Assembly: GCA_049889815.1 (NCBI GenBank)
Contig: JBMHCR010000025.1
Span: 17,977 to 81,976 of the forward strand
DNA length: 64,000 nt
From: JBPOFY01 sp049889815
Lineage (GTDB): Bacteria; Verrucomicrobiota; Verrucomicrobiia; Opitutales; Coraliomargaritaceae
Direction of reading: 5' to 3'
Under the pieces are notes generated by a model. The model was given only the letters and a program-made list of their open reading frames with translations, was not told where the DNA came from and did not search any database. Made by a program: the position numbers and the translations under genes. Positions 1-9,392 of the stretch are shown here, in pieces. The first letter of the stretch is position 1. Each line of letters starts with the position of its first letter.

Positions 1-2322
1 GAAGAAATCCGTAAGCAAATCGGCGATCTCTGGGTAGAACCGGTCTTCACCAAACATCCAACCGAGGCAAAGCGCTGGTCCGTGCTCGGCATTCACCGCG
101 AAATTGTGCGTCTACTCCGTTATCGCGAAGACGAGCGCACTCCGCGTGAGGCCGAGCAAAACGAGTACCAGATCCGCGCAGTCATCGAGCGCCTTTGGCT
201 CACCGGCGAGATCTACATGCACAAGCCTCAAGTAAAGGACGAACTCGAAAACCTACTCTACTACCTGCGCGAAGTCTTTCCAACAATGTTCAGTCGACTC
301 GACGATAATCTCGAGCATGCTTGGCAGGAAACATTTCCTGATCAGGCGCCACTCGACAGCGAGGAGATGCCACACCTCCAGTTTGGCTCGTGGGTCGGCG
401 GTGATCGCGACGGGCACCCTCTTGTGACTGCACACGTAACCGCCGAAACACTGGTTACTATGCGCAGCACGGCGGTGCAAATTGTGCGCAACCGCCTACT
501 TGATCTCGCCCAGAAACTCACACTTTCAGACGCTCGTGCGGCAATTCCTGCCGGTCTTCTTAAGCAGATTCGAACTTGGGACGGCGATGTGCAGACCCAA
601 GAGCCTTGGCTCCACTATGTCGAACGACTCGCTTCCCATCTCGAAGACCTCTCCGAGCAGGAGTTACGCGAGCACCTCCATCAACTGATCGAATGGCTCA
701 ATGAAGTCGGCACAGCTCGCACCGTGCAGACCTACGTCCGCCCGCTATTACGCCTGCTCGACAGTATCGGTCTGCACCTTGCCCGCGTAGATATTCGCCA
801 AAACAGTGAATTCTACGAAAAGGCACTCAGCCAAATGATGGAAGCCGCTGGTGTAGAGGATGCCAAGAATTTCGGCAACTGGGATGAGGCCGCAAAACTC
901 GACTTCCTCAATCAGGAACTCGCAACCCCACGACCGCTCACACATGCCTCCATGGTGCTACCGAAAGAAGCGACCGAAGCACGCGAAACCCTTGCGGTTG
1001 TCGCAAAGCACATTCGCAAGCACGGCACCGCGGGAATTGGAGCGCTCATCATCAGTATGACGCGCAACTTGGTCGATCTGCTTACAGTATACGTTTTGGC
1101 CAAGGAGGTCGGACTCACCTATCTAGATGACGGTCAACTTCGCTGCATTCTTCCGGTCGTGCCACTCTTCGAAACCTACGAAGACCTCGAAGACGCTCCT
1201 GAAATCGCAGAAGCATTTCTCTCTCATCCCTGCACACGCCACAGTCTTCGTATCGGAGAATCGAATACGAAACCACGCTTCATTATCATGCTTGGCTACA
1301 GCGACAGCAATAAGGACACCGGTATCATGGCCAGTCAGTGGATTCTGAAGAGTGCACAAAGCAAACTCTTTGAAGTTGGTGAAACCCACGGTGTAAAGAT
1401 CACCTTCTTCCATGGTCGTGGTGGTACGGTCGGGCGCGGCGCGGGACCTACACACCGTTTCCTTGAAGCACTACCTGAAGGTTCCCTGAACGGCGGCTTA
1501 CGTGTCACCGAACAGGGCGAAGTCATTGCGCAGAAATACAATACACCGGCTACGGCTACCGCGAACTTGGAATGGCTCCTCGCCGGTAGCCTCGGCGCTC
1601 AACTACTAGCTCCAAAGCAGCAGGCAACACCGACCATCGATGCTGCAATGGAGACGCTCGCCAAGAGCTCTCGTAAGACCTACCGCAAACTTCTTGAAGC
1701 AGACGGCTTTATCGAATTCTATCGCCAAGCAACACCGATCGATGCGATCGAGCAGAGCCGTATCGGTTCCCGCCCATCGCGCCGCACAGGTAAAGCAAGT
1801 CTCGAAGACCTACGTGCCATCCCGTGGGTATTTAGCTGGAACCAATCCCGCTTTTATCTCCCAGGCTGGTATGGCGTCGGCAGCGCGCTCGATGGGTTTG
1901 AAAAAGACGAGCCCAAAACCTACGCAATGATTCAAAAGGATCTGCAAAGCACCCCATTCCTACGCTACGTTTTCTACAACATCGAGAGTAGTATCAGTAG
2001 TTCGGATGAAAAATGGATGAAGACCTACGCAGATCTCGTAGAGGATGCGAAGATCCGCAAACGTATCCTCAATCAAATTCTCGCGGAACGTAAGCGCACT
2101 GTCGCGCAGCTCGGAAAACTCTTCACGCGCCCACTACCTGAGCGCCGTCCCCGTTTCTACAAAACACTCACCGAGCGCGATATTCCGCTCGCAGCCTTGC
2201 ACAAGAAACAGATCAATCTGCTTCAACAAGCCCGTGCTGCCGAAAAATTGGATACCGAGACCACCGATAACCTACTGCGCGTAGTGAACGCCATTGCCGC
2301 TGGCCTTCGCACCACAGGTTAG
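1..2322 (+). CDS. ppc: Phosphoenolpyruvate carboxylase, 5' end cut by window
   Basis: Cytoplasmic anaplerotic enzyme that carboxylates phosphoenolpyruvate to oxaloacetate. The frame is open from base 1, so the start lies upstream. Counted from base 1, VFTKHPTE at residues 15-22 matches the family's N-terminal catalytic-His motif; in the E. coli enzyme that His is near residue 138, so about 120 residues are missing. Further on come GYSDSNKDTG, the second His motif FHGRGGTVGRGAGPTH (Ala where the family usually has a third Gly), and RIGSRPSRR. The protein ends in GLRTTG, close to the conserved NTG end of the family. About 773 codons are visible, which agrees with a full length near 890. The call is very secure. 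Confidence 0.97.
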   Translation, partial: EEIRKQIGDLWVEPVFTKHPTEAKRWSVLGIHREIVRLLRYREDERTPREAEQNEYQIRAVIERLWLTGEIYMHKPQVKDELENLLYYLREVFPTMFSRLDDNLEHAWQETFPDQAPLDSEEMPHLQFGSWVGGDRDGHPLVTAHVTAETLVTMRSTAVQIVRNRLLDLAQKLTLSDARAAIPAGLLKQIRTWDGDVQTQEPWLHYVERLASHLEDLSEQELREHLHQLIEWLNEVGTARTVQTYVRPLLRLLDSIGLHLARVDIRQNSEFYEKALSQMMEAAGVEDAKNFGNWDEAAKLDFLNQELATPRPLTHASMVLPKEATEARETLAVVAKHIRKHGTAGIGALIISMTRNLVDLLTVYVLAKEVGLTYLDDGQLRCILPVVPLFETYEDLEDAPEIAEAFLSHPCTRHSLRIGESNTKPRFIIMLGYSDSNKDTGIMASQWILKSAQSKLFEVGETHGVKITFFHGRGGTVGRGAGPTHRFLEALPEGSLNGGLRVTEQGEVIAQKYNTPATATANLEWLLAGSLGAQLLAPKQQATPTIDAAMETLAKSSRKTYRKLLEADGFIEFYRQATPIDAIEQSRIGSRPSRRTGKASLEDLRAIPWVFSWNQSRFYLPGWYGVGSALDGFEKDEPKTYAMIQKDLQSTPFLRYVFYNIESSISSSDEKWMKTYADLVEDAKIRKRILNQILAERKRTVAQLGKLFTRPLPERRPRFYKTLTERDIPLAALHKKQINLLQQARAAEKLDTETTDNLLRVVNAIAAGLRTTG

Positions 2323-2379
2323 TTTCAGCACACTCATTTTAAAGCTGTATCTTTTAGCAACCTGCCTAATTGTACAAGG

Positions 2380-3522
2380 ATGTACCTTTTTCGTTACACC
2401 CCCGCGCTGCTTGTCAGCCTCGCTCTCTCAACTGCGACCTGCCTGGCGGACCATATCGACGTCTACTTCGGCACTGCTGACGAGGGTGGCATCCACCACG
2501 GTGTATTTGATACTGAAGCGGGCAACTTCAACAGCATCCAAAAAGTAGCCGATGAAATCGGCGCAGGCTTCATCGCGATTCACCCGAGCAAGCATTTCCT
2601 CTATTCGACATCGGCGCCGAAAAAATGGAAAGCCCAGGGCTTCGTCGTCGCTTATAAAATCAACCGCGACAAGACCCTCACCAAGCTCAACCTCCAGTCT
2701 TCTGAAGGCACAAATCCCTGCCATGTCAGTCTGGACGCAACAGGCAGCACACTGCTGGTCGCCAACTACAACAGCAATGCCAGTGTCGCCGCATATTTAA
2801 TCAAGCGCGATGGCTCGCTCGAGGCCTCGAAATCGATCCATACACACGAAGGCTCGGGCGAGCACCCGAAACGCCAAAAAAGCCCGCACCCGCACTCGAT
2901 CTACCCGAGCCCAAACAACCAGTTTGTCTACTCGCCTGACCTCGGCACCGATACTGTTGAAATCTATGCGCTCGACGCGCAGCATGCGAAGCTCACGCCT
3001 GTAAGCGGCGCCGAAGTTCCAGGCGGTGCACGTGGCCCACGCCACATGAAATTTTCGCACGATGGACAGTTTGCCTATGTGCTCAATGAATTCACGATGG
3101 AGGTAGCTTGCTACTCGGCAAACGATGCAAGCGGACTGCTTACCTATATCGAAACCATCTCCACCCTCAAAGATCGCAGCGATATCGAACAAATGAGCTG
3201 TTCCGAGATCCGCGTGCATCCGAACGGGCAATTTGTTTACGCAGCCAACCGCGACCTACTCGCAAAAGGGCGCGATGCACTCAGCGTCTTCAGTCGCAAT
3301 GCCGAGACCGGTAAATTGACACTCATTCAGAACCAACCCGCCCGCGTCAATGTACCACGCAACTTCAACATCACACCCTGCGGCCAATGGCTGATGGCTG
3401 GCGGCCAAAAGACCAACAATCTGGCAATCTTCAAACTCGACCCGAGTACTGGAAAAATGAGCCCTCACGGTGACACCATTCCCTTTGAAGGCGGACCGAT
3501 CTGCATCGATTTTTTAAAATAA
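2380..3522 (+). CDS. Secreted lactonase-family seven-bladed beta-propeller (6-phosphogluconolactonase type)
   Basis: 380 residues. The first 23 or so form a signal peptide: positive start, hydrophobic run LLVSLALSTATCLA, then ADH. The body shows repeated propeller segments with HPS, SPNNQFVYSPDLGTD and HPNGQFVYAANR, as in the YbhE/Pgl-type lactonase family. Cytosolic members hydrolyse 6-phosphogluconolactone, but this copy is exported, so its substrate is more likely an extracellular or periplasmic sugar lactone (inference). It stands alone between ppc and the DUF1592 gene, 57 bases after ppc. The start is the first ATG that gives a complete signal peptide. Confidence 0.85.
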   Translation: MYLFRYTPALLVSLALSTATCLADHIDVYFGTADEGGIHHGVFDTEAGNFNSIQKVADEIGAGFIAIHPSKHFLYSTSAPKKWKAQGFVVAYKINRDKTLTKLNLQSSEGTNPCHVSLDATGSTLLVANYNSNASVAAYLIKRDGSLEASKSIHTHEGSGEHPKRQKSPHPHSIYPSPNNQFVYSPDLGTDTVEIYALDAQHAKLTPVSGAEVPGGARGPRHMKFSHDGQFAYVLNEFTMEVACYSANDASGLLTYIETISTLKDRSDIEQMSCSEIRVHPNGQFVYAANRDLLAKGRDALSVFSRNAETGKLTLIQNQPARVNVPRNFNITPCGQWLMAGGQKTNNLAIFKLDPSTGKMSPHGDTIPFEGGPICIDFLK

Positions 3523-3563
3523 ACCCTGCCAAATTTCAGCACCATAGGGTATACACTGTATCC

Positions 3564-3593
3564 GCTCTGAGTATTTGATTCTATATACAGAGC
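3564..3593. promoter_or_regulatory. Inverted repeat upstream of the DUF1592 gene
   Basis: GCTCTG (3564-3569) and CAGAGC (3588-3593) are perfect inverted arms around an 18-base AT-rich spacer. They end 18 bases before the ATG at 3612. The site could be an operator or a hairpin in the leader. There is no independent evidence of function. Confidence 0.25.
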
Positions 3594-3611
3594 TGATTTA
3601 CTACTTTACCC

Positions 3612-5894
3612 ATGTCCCCAATCTCAAAAATTCTCTGCACACTCATTACGAGCAGCCTATCACTGTATGCCGCAGAGAGCGAATTGATCACTTGGGAAAC
3701 CACAGCGAAATCACTGGATAAATACTGTTCCGAGTGCCACAGCGATGATCTGCCGGACGCCGATCTGGATATAACCAGCATTGATCAACGCGCGGATCTT
3801 GAAGCCAATCCCGAAAAATGGACCCGAGTTCTGCAGGCACTGCGCACGCACTACATGCCTCATCCGGACGGGCGCAATTTACCACCACAACGCCGGGATG
3901 AACTCATTCAGAAGATCAGTGGCGAACTGATCCAACAAGCAGGCAAATACGACTCCATATCAGCACAATTCCGTAGACTCAATCGTGTTGAGTTCAGCAA
4001 TACCATCAACGACCTACTCCTCATTCAGGGCGACTGGACGAAGTCACTCCCTGCCGACGATGCTGGCTATGGCTTCGACAATATAGCGGCAGCACTATCC
4101 ATATCTCCTCTATTGATCGAACGCTATTTCAGCACCGCTGCTGAAGCTGCTCAGCTAGCGGTGCCGAGGAAAATGGAACCAAAAGTATGGGATATTTCCG
4201 GCGCAACTTTCCACGGCGGAAATAGCGGTAAGAATGTTCGCAACATTCATGCAGCGGGTGGCAAACACAGTGCAAAGCACACCCTATTTTTCCCGGGCAA
4301 AGGCAGCTACAAACTAACGTTTAAACTATCCGCACAACAAGCAGGGCCCGAAAATGCATTCGCCGAACTACGCTTGGGTCACGAACTGATTGGTCGAGAA
4401 GAAGTGACCGCAGCGGAAGGCGAAACGCCAAACACGATCCTCAAGAACATCCAAATTGATACACCGGGCGAACACCGCCTGGAAGTTCGTCTTTGGAAAG
4501 ACTATCGTAAAAAAACCGAGACCGGTGAGGACGACCGCAACTTGCTCCTGCACGGTGTCGAAATCGAGGGTCCGTTCCAAACCGCTCAAGACCTGCGCAG
4601 CCCATTTTTGGATCGGCACTTTGGCTCACACCCAGAAAAACTGAGTACTCAAGGACTCCGCGACGGCATCCATCGCCTCACAAGCCGTGCTTTTCGACGT
4701 GCGGTCTTACCAGAAGAGATCGAGGACCTTTGGGCGGTTTTTGTAACGAATAGTGCTTATTTTAGCAACGATCGAAATGTCCACAACGGGATCTGTGCCA
4801 TCATCGATGCTGTGCTCACTTCACCCTCATTCTTATTTCGTTTAGAAGACCCCGCACAAGCAGATGACTTCGGCCTTGCCACCTGGCTCTCCTACTTTCT
4901 CTGGAGCTCGATGCCGGATGACCAGCTGTTCCAGTTGGCTTTCGAGAATGAGCTACGCAACAATCTCGATGCCGAGATTGAGCGCATGCTCAAGGACCCA
5001 AAGGCAACCGCGCTGGCAGAAAACTTTGCCGGTCAATGGTGGCGTCTGCGCGATCTGGAATTCCATAGACCGGATCGTTCGCTCTACGAGAATGCCAGCC
5101 CCGAGCTTCTCGTCGCGATGAAAGAAGAGACTGAGCGCATGTTCGTACATATCCTGCAAGAAGATCGCCCACTACAGGAGTTCCTCACCGCCGACTACAC
5201 CTTCATCAATGAGCGCCTCGCAAAGCACTACGGTATACCCAAAGTAAAAGGTAAGCAATTTCGCAAAGTCTCACTCGCAGACACCCCGCGCCGTGGCATC
5301 TGGAGTCAGGCGGGAATTCTCACAGTAACTTCCTATCCCAACTACACCAGCCCAGTCCTGCGCGGGCAATGGATCCTCGAAAACATTGTCGGGCTGGCAC
5401 CGCCACCACCGCCGGACAACATTCCATCCCTCCCTGGAACCGAGGGCAAACCAGAGCCAAGCGACCTGCGTGCCAGCCTCGCGCTCCATCGGGACAACCC
5501 CGACTGCGCCTCCTGCCACAATATTATGGACCCCTTCGGTCTAGCACTGGAGCACTACGACGCTGTCGGCGGCCTCCGCGACCTAGAGGAACGCAAGAAA
5601 ATCACCAATGAAGAACTCTTCGACGGCACCGAGATCACCGGACCTGCCGACCTAGCGACCTATTTTGCCGAAACGCGTAGCGATGACTTCATTAAAAACC
5701 TTGCGCATAAACTCGCCATTTACGCCTCTGGCCGCGGACTCGACTGGCGTGATGAGGCCGCCATTCAACGCATCGCCGAACAAACTGGCGACGCGGGCTA
5801 CACCTTTTCCGCCATGATCACCGCAGTGGCTAATGAATTTGCACCTTTGCGAGAAGTTGCTTCACTCAAGAGTCGTTCTACCAACCGCTTGTAA
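3612..5894 (+). CDS. DUF1587/1595/1592/1588/1585 cytochrome-c-like protein
   Basis: 760 residues with an N-terminal signal peptide (about residues 1-21, ending YAAE). The mature start has a haem-binding-type CxxCH motif (CSECH, residues 39-43), and a second CxxCH (CASCH) lies near residue 634. Between and after these the order matches the Planctomycete/Verrucomicrobia multi-domain family: DUF1587 (RRLNRVEFSNTIND, near 120), DUF1595 (LTSRAFRRAVLP), DUF1592 (SPSFLFRLED), DUF1588 (GILTVTSYPNYTSPVLRG to the second CxxCH), then DUF1585. These proteins are periplasmic or extracellular and always paired with a DUF1552 protein; their biochemical role is unknown. The partner follows 2 bases downstream. 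The family call is secure, the function is not known. Confidence 0.92.
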   Translation: MSPISKILCTLITSSLSLYAAESELITWETTAKSLDKYCSECHSDDLPDADLDITSIDQRADLEANPEKWTRVLQALRTHYMPHPDGRNLPPQRRDELIQKISGELIQQAGKYDSISAQFRRLNRVEFSNTINDLLLIQGDWTKSLPADDAGYGFDNIAAALSISPLLIERYFSTAAEAAQLAVPRKMEPKVWDISGATFHGGNSGKNVRNIHAAGGKHSAKHTLFFPGKGSYKLTFKLSAQQAGPENAFAELRLGHELIGREEVTAAEGETPNTILKNIQIDTPGEHRLEVRLWKDYRKKTETGEDDRNLLLHGVEIEGPFQTAQDLRSPFLDRHFGSHPEKLSTQGLRDGIHRLTSRAFRRAVLPEEIEDLWAVFVTNSAYFSNDRNVHNGICAIIDAVLTSPSFLFRLEDPAQADDFGLATWLSYFLWSSMPDDQLFQLAFENELRNNLDAEIERMLKDPKATALAENFAGQWWRLRDLEFHRPDRSLYENASPELLVAMKEETERMFVHILQEDRPLQEFLTADYTFINERLAKHYGIPKVKGKQFRKVSLADTPRRGIWSQAGILTVTSYPNYTSPVLRGQWILENIVGLAPPPPPDNIPSLPGTEGKPEPSDLRASLALHRDNPDCASCHNIMDPFGLALEHYDAVGGLRDLEERKKITNEELFDGTEITGPADLATYFAETRSDDFIKNLAHKLAIYASGRGLDWRDEAAIQRIAEQTGDAGYTFSAMITAVANEFAPLREVASLKSRSTNRL

Positions 5895-5896
5895 TC

Positions 5897-7249
5897 ATGA
5901 ATTCCAGCCAAGCACCCCGCAATATCCCCCGCCGCGCATTCCTCAGAGGCATGGGCTCGGTCGTTGCCCTACCGTTCCTTCACTCCCTAGCCCCGCTGCA
6001 GTCCGCAAAGGCATCCACGGTCGGCAGCTCCGCCGCGAGCCCGACGCGGATGGCCTTCATCTACCATCCAAACGGAGTGATTCAGGAAAACTGGCTAAAG
6101 GGAGCGGCTGGTCGTTTGCCGCAGACCCTTCCACGCACCCTTAAACCACTCAAGCATCTAAACCGCTACGTCAACGTTGTCAGCGGGCTCGAACACCAGA
6201 AAGCCAATGCCAACGGCGACGGCCCAGGCGACCACGCACGCGCCACTGCCACCTTCCTTACTGGTAAACAGGCCAAGAAAACTGGTGGCACCGATATTCA
6301 ACTCGGCCGCTCTTTCGACCAAGTCGCCGCCGACCAAATCAGTGGACACAGCCGCTATCGTTCGCTGGAGTTTTCCGCAACCAACACACGATCCAGCGGC
6401 ACCTGCGACAGTGGTTACAGCTGCGCCTATCAATATAATATTTCTTGGCAAAACGAAAACACGCCTCTACCGCCGCAGGTGAATCCACGCGAGATCTTTA
6501 AGCAGCTCTTCGGCGCCAGCGATCCGCAGGAGCTCGCCCTCATGGAGCACCGCATGAAGCGTCAAAAGAGTGTGCTCGACAACCTCCGCGCAGATACCGC
6601 ACGCCTCAACCGCAAGATCAGCTCAGAGGATCGCGGCCAATTGGAAGCCTACTACGAGTCATTGCGCACCGTTGAAAAGCGCCTGCAGACCAAGGTTTTC
6701 GACCCGAATGACGTCCCGCAGGATTTCGATCTCCCGCAAGGTATTCCTGCAGACTACAGCGAATACCTCGACACGATGTATGACCTAATGCTGCTCGCCT
6801 TCCAGACTGACTCCACGCGTGTGGTCACTTTCCTACAAGCGCACGACGGCTCCAACCGCACCTTCCCGGAGCTCGGTGTCAACTCTGGGCACCACCAACT
6901 GTCCCACCATAAGGGCGACCAAGGTAAAATCGAAAATATCAAAGACATCGACGAATTCTACCTACAGGCATTTGCACGCTTCCTCGAAAAGCTCACCAAC
7001 ACGCAGGACGGTGAAGGTCGCAACCTCGCAGATAGCTGTATGCTTGTTTACGGCGGCGCCATAAGCGACGGTAATCGCCATAGGCACAACAACCTCCCCG
7101 TGATCCTAGCGGGCGGCAAAGTCGAAGGCGGCCGCCACCTGAAATACAAGGACGAGCCCATGTGCAACCTCTACTGCACCCTACTCGATAAAGCCGGCCA
7201 CCAGAGCACCCGCTTTGGCGATAGCACGGGATTGTTGGCAGGGGTGTAA
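5897..7249 (+). CDS. DUF1552 family protein, Tat-type signal
   Basis: 450 residues. The N-terminus PRRAFLRGMGSVVALPFL is a twin-arginine-style signal (RRAFLRG), so export in a folded state is likely. The mature part contains MAFIYHPNGV and HDGSNRTFPELGVNSGHH, features of DUF1552, distantly related to the DUF1501/sulfatase-like fold. It starts 2 bases after the DUF1592 gene, so the two are almost certainly co-translated. The pair is widespread in Verrucomicrobia and Planctomycetes. A link to surface polysaccharide or c-type cytochrome chemistry is often suspected but unproven. Confidence 0.92.
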   Translation: MNSSQAPRNIPRRAFLRGMGSVVALPFLHSLAPLQSAKASTVGSSAASPTRMAFIYHPNGVIQENWLKGAAGRLPQTLPRTLKPLKHLNRYVNVVSGLEHQKANANGDGPGDHARATATFLTGKQAKKTGGTDIQLGRSFDQVAADQISGHSRYRSLEFSATNTRSSGTCDSGYSCAYQYNISWQNENTPLPPQVNPREIFKQLFGASDPQELALMEHRMKRQKSVLDNLRADTARLNRKISSEDRGQLEAYYESLRTVEKRLQTKVFDPNDVPQDFDLPQGIPADYSEYLDTMYDLMLLAFQTDSTRVVTFLQAHDGSNRTFPELGVNSGHHQLSHHKGDQGKIENIKDIDEFYLQAFARFLEKLTNTQDGEGRNLADSCMLVYGGAISDGNRHRHNNLPVILAGGKVEGGRHLKYKDEPMCNLYCTLLDKAGHQSTRFGDSTGLLAGV

Positions 7250-7517
7250 ACTCGTGAGCGCAACTGACGAGAAAATATTCTGCCCGCTAAGATACGCGAA
7301 AATACGCTCAGCAAACCCCATCATAGCGCCCCTTTAGGGCACTTTAACGGGCAAAATCGAACCGATTCACGCCAAAAATCGAGAACCGACTAGGGTTTCG
7401 AGAAATTTTGCGCTGTCGAACGGGCTTGATTTGCAGGCGATTTACTGTCTTTCTCCCTCCCCTTTCACGCGAGCGTATGGCTCGTTCTTAATAAAAACGC
7501 GAAACAACCACATCACA

Positions 7518-9302
7518 ATGAAAACCGAAAAAGCAATCGACTTCCCTATGCAGGACGAAATTGGCCCCGAAATGAAGGGTGCTGACGTCTTGGTCGCCTC
7601 ACTTGAGCGCGAGGGTGTCGACGTCGTCTTCGCGTATCCAGGTGGTGCGTCCATGGAGCTTCACCAAGCCCTCACTAAGAGCGAATCGATCCGCACCATC
7701 CTCCCCCGCTTCGAGCAGGGCGGCGGCTTTATGGCGCACGGATATGCGCGCGCCACTGGCAAGGCAAGTGTCTGCATGGCGACTTCTGGCCCGGGTGCGA
7801 CCAACCTCGTTACCTGTATCGCAGACGCGTTTATGGACAGCATCCCGCTGATCGCGATCACCGGTCAAGTGTATCAACAATTTATCGGTAAGACTGCTTT
7901 CCAGGAAACCGACTTCTTCGGCATGACTTTGCCGATCGTTAAGCACAGCTTCCTCGTTCTCGATAAGGAAGACCTGCCACGCGTGGTTAAAGAAGCCTTC
8001 CACATAGCGACGACCGGCCGTCCGGGTCCCGTCGTGATCGACATTCCGAAAGATGTTCAACAAGCGATCTTCAAGCCAACCTTCCCTGCAGAGCTCGACA
8101 TCCCCGGCTACAAGGTTGAGACTACAAAGCCGGAGGCGACTGACAAAGAGCTCCTTACTGTTCTCGACTTGATCAGCGAAGCCGAGCGTCCGGTGCTGTA
8201 TATCGGTGGCGGTATCATTTCTTCAGAAGCGCACCTTGAGATGCGCGAGTTCGCGGAACTCACCGGCATCCCGGTTGCATCGACCCTCATGGGCCTTGGC
8301 GCATTCGACGCGGAGCACCCGCAATCGCTCTACTGGTTCGGCATGCACGGCACCGTTGCTGGCAACTGGGCAGTTTGTGATAGCGACGTTCTTGTTTGTG
8401 CAGGCGCTCGTTTCGACGACCGTATCACTGGTGTCGTTTCAAAGTTCGCGCCGAAAGCCGAGATCGTCCATATCGACATCGACGCTTCCGAGCACAATAA
8501 GAACAAACGTGTTCAGCACCCGATCCACTCGGATATCAAATATGCGCTCGAGCGCATGAACCAGTTGATCAAGGCGGGTAAATTCGAAAAGCCTGACATC
8601 AGCGCTTGGAACAAGACCATCGAGGGTTGGAAGAAGGAATATCCGTTCTCCTATGATAAGACCGGTCACATCACTCAACAGGAGGCGATTGAAACACTCT
8701 ACGAAGTCACCGAAGGCGACGCAATTATCACGACTGGTGTGGGACAGCACCAAATGTGGGCCGCACAGTTCTTCAAATTCCGTGAGCCCCGCACCTACAT
8801 CAGCTCGCTTGGTCTCGGCACCATGGGCTTCGGTCTACCGGCTGCAATCGGTGCGCAGGTTGCGTTTCCAGAAAAGCTGGTGGTCAACATCGATGGTGAC
8901 GGCTGCTTCTTGATGAACGTTCAAGAACTTGCGACTGCGAAGATCGAAAATATCAACGCCAAGACCATTATTTTGAACAACCAACACCTCGGCATGGTGG
9001 TTCAATGGGAGGACTTGCTCTACGAGAGTGTTCGTGGTCAGACCATTCTTTGCGACAAGGACAACATCGGTGGTCCGGATAATGTCGACGCGATCTACCC
9101 CGACTTCGTTAAGATCGCCGAGGGTTTCGGCGTCGCTGGCAAGCGCGTTGTGAAACGCGAAGATCTCAAGGCTGCCATCGAAGAAATGATCGCTTACGAC
9201 GGACCCTACGTCCTCGAGGTCATCGTTCCCTACACTGAGCACGTTTTGCCGATGATCAAGCAAGGCCTCTCCGCTAAGGAAATTCTGATCAAGTCCGAGT
9301 GA
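7518..9302 (+). CDS. ilvB: Acetolactate synthase, large (catalytic) subunit
   Basis: 594 residues. It condenses two pyruvates (or pyruvate with 2-oxobutyrate) in valine, leucine and isoleucine synthesis, using thiamine diphosphate, Mg2+ and FAD. Evidence: the catalytic Glu in RFEQGGGFMAHGYAR near residue 66, GQVYQQFIGKTAFQETD, and a TPP-binding GDG...NN motif starting near residue 461. The frame is open upstream to 7431, but the first ATG with a natural N-terminus is at 7518 (MKTEKAIDF); the upstream segment is not protein-like. No small regulatory subunit (ilvN) follows; a strong terminator does. Length fits the family. Confidence 0.95.
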   Translation: MKTEKAIDFPMQDEIGPEMKGADVLVASLEREGVDVVFAYPGGASMELHQALTKSESIRTILPRFEQGGGFMAHGYARATGKASVCMATSGPGATNLVTCIADAFMDSIPLIAITGQVYQQFIGKTAFQETDFFGMTLPIVKHSFLVLDKEDLPRVVKEAFHIATTGRPGPVVIDIPKDVQQAIFKPTFPAELDIPGYKVETTKPEATDKELLTVLDLISEAERPVLYIGGGIISSEAHLEMREFAELTGIPVASTLMGLGAFDAEHPQSLYWFGMHGTVAGNWAVCDSDVLVCAGARFDDRITGVVSKFAPKAEIVHIDIDASEHNKNKRVQHPIHSDIKYALERMNQLIKAGKFEKPDISAWNKTIEGWKKEYPFSYDKTGHITQQEAIETLYEVTEGDAIITTGVGQHQMWAAQFFKFREPRTYISSLGLGTMGFGLPAAIGAQVAFPEKLVVNIDGDGCFLMNVQELATAKIENINAKTIILNNQHLGMVVQWEDLLYESVRGQTILCDKDNIGGPDNVDAIYPDFVKIAEGFGVAGKRVVKREDLKAAIEEMIAYDGPYVLEVIVPYTEHVLPMIKQGLSAKEILIKSE

Positions 9303-9325
9303 TCGGCTCGCAAATTGCTTGCTGC

Positions 9326-9357
9326 GGATTCTCCTGCGGGAGAATCCGTTTTTTTTT
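9326..9357 (+). terminator. Rho-independent terminator after ilvB
   Basis: Perfect 10-bp stem CGGATTCTCC / GGAGAATCCG (9326-9335 and 9340-9349), loop TGCG, then eight T residues. It starts 23 bases after the ilvB stop and precedes the next start at 9393, so ilvB is probably a separate transcription unit. Confidence 0.93.
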
Positions 9358-9392
9358 GCTCAAACCGTCCCCAAATAGTCTGCAAAATTGCA

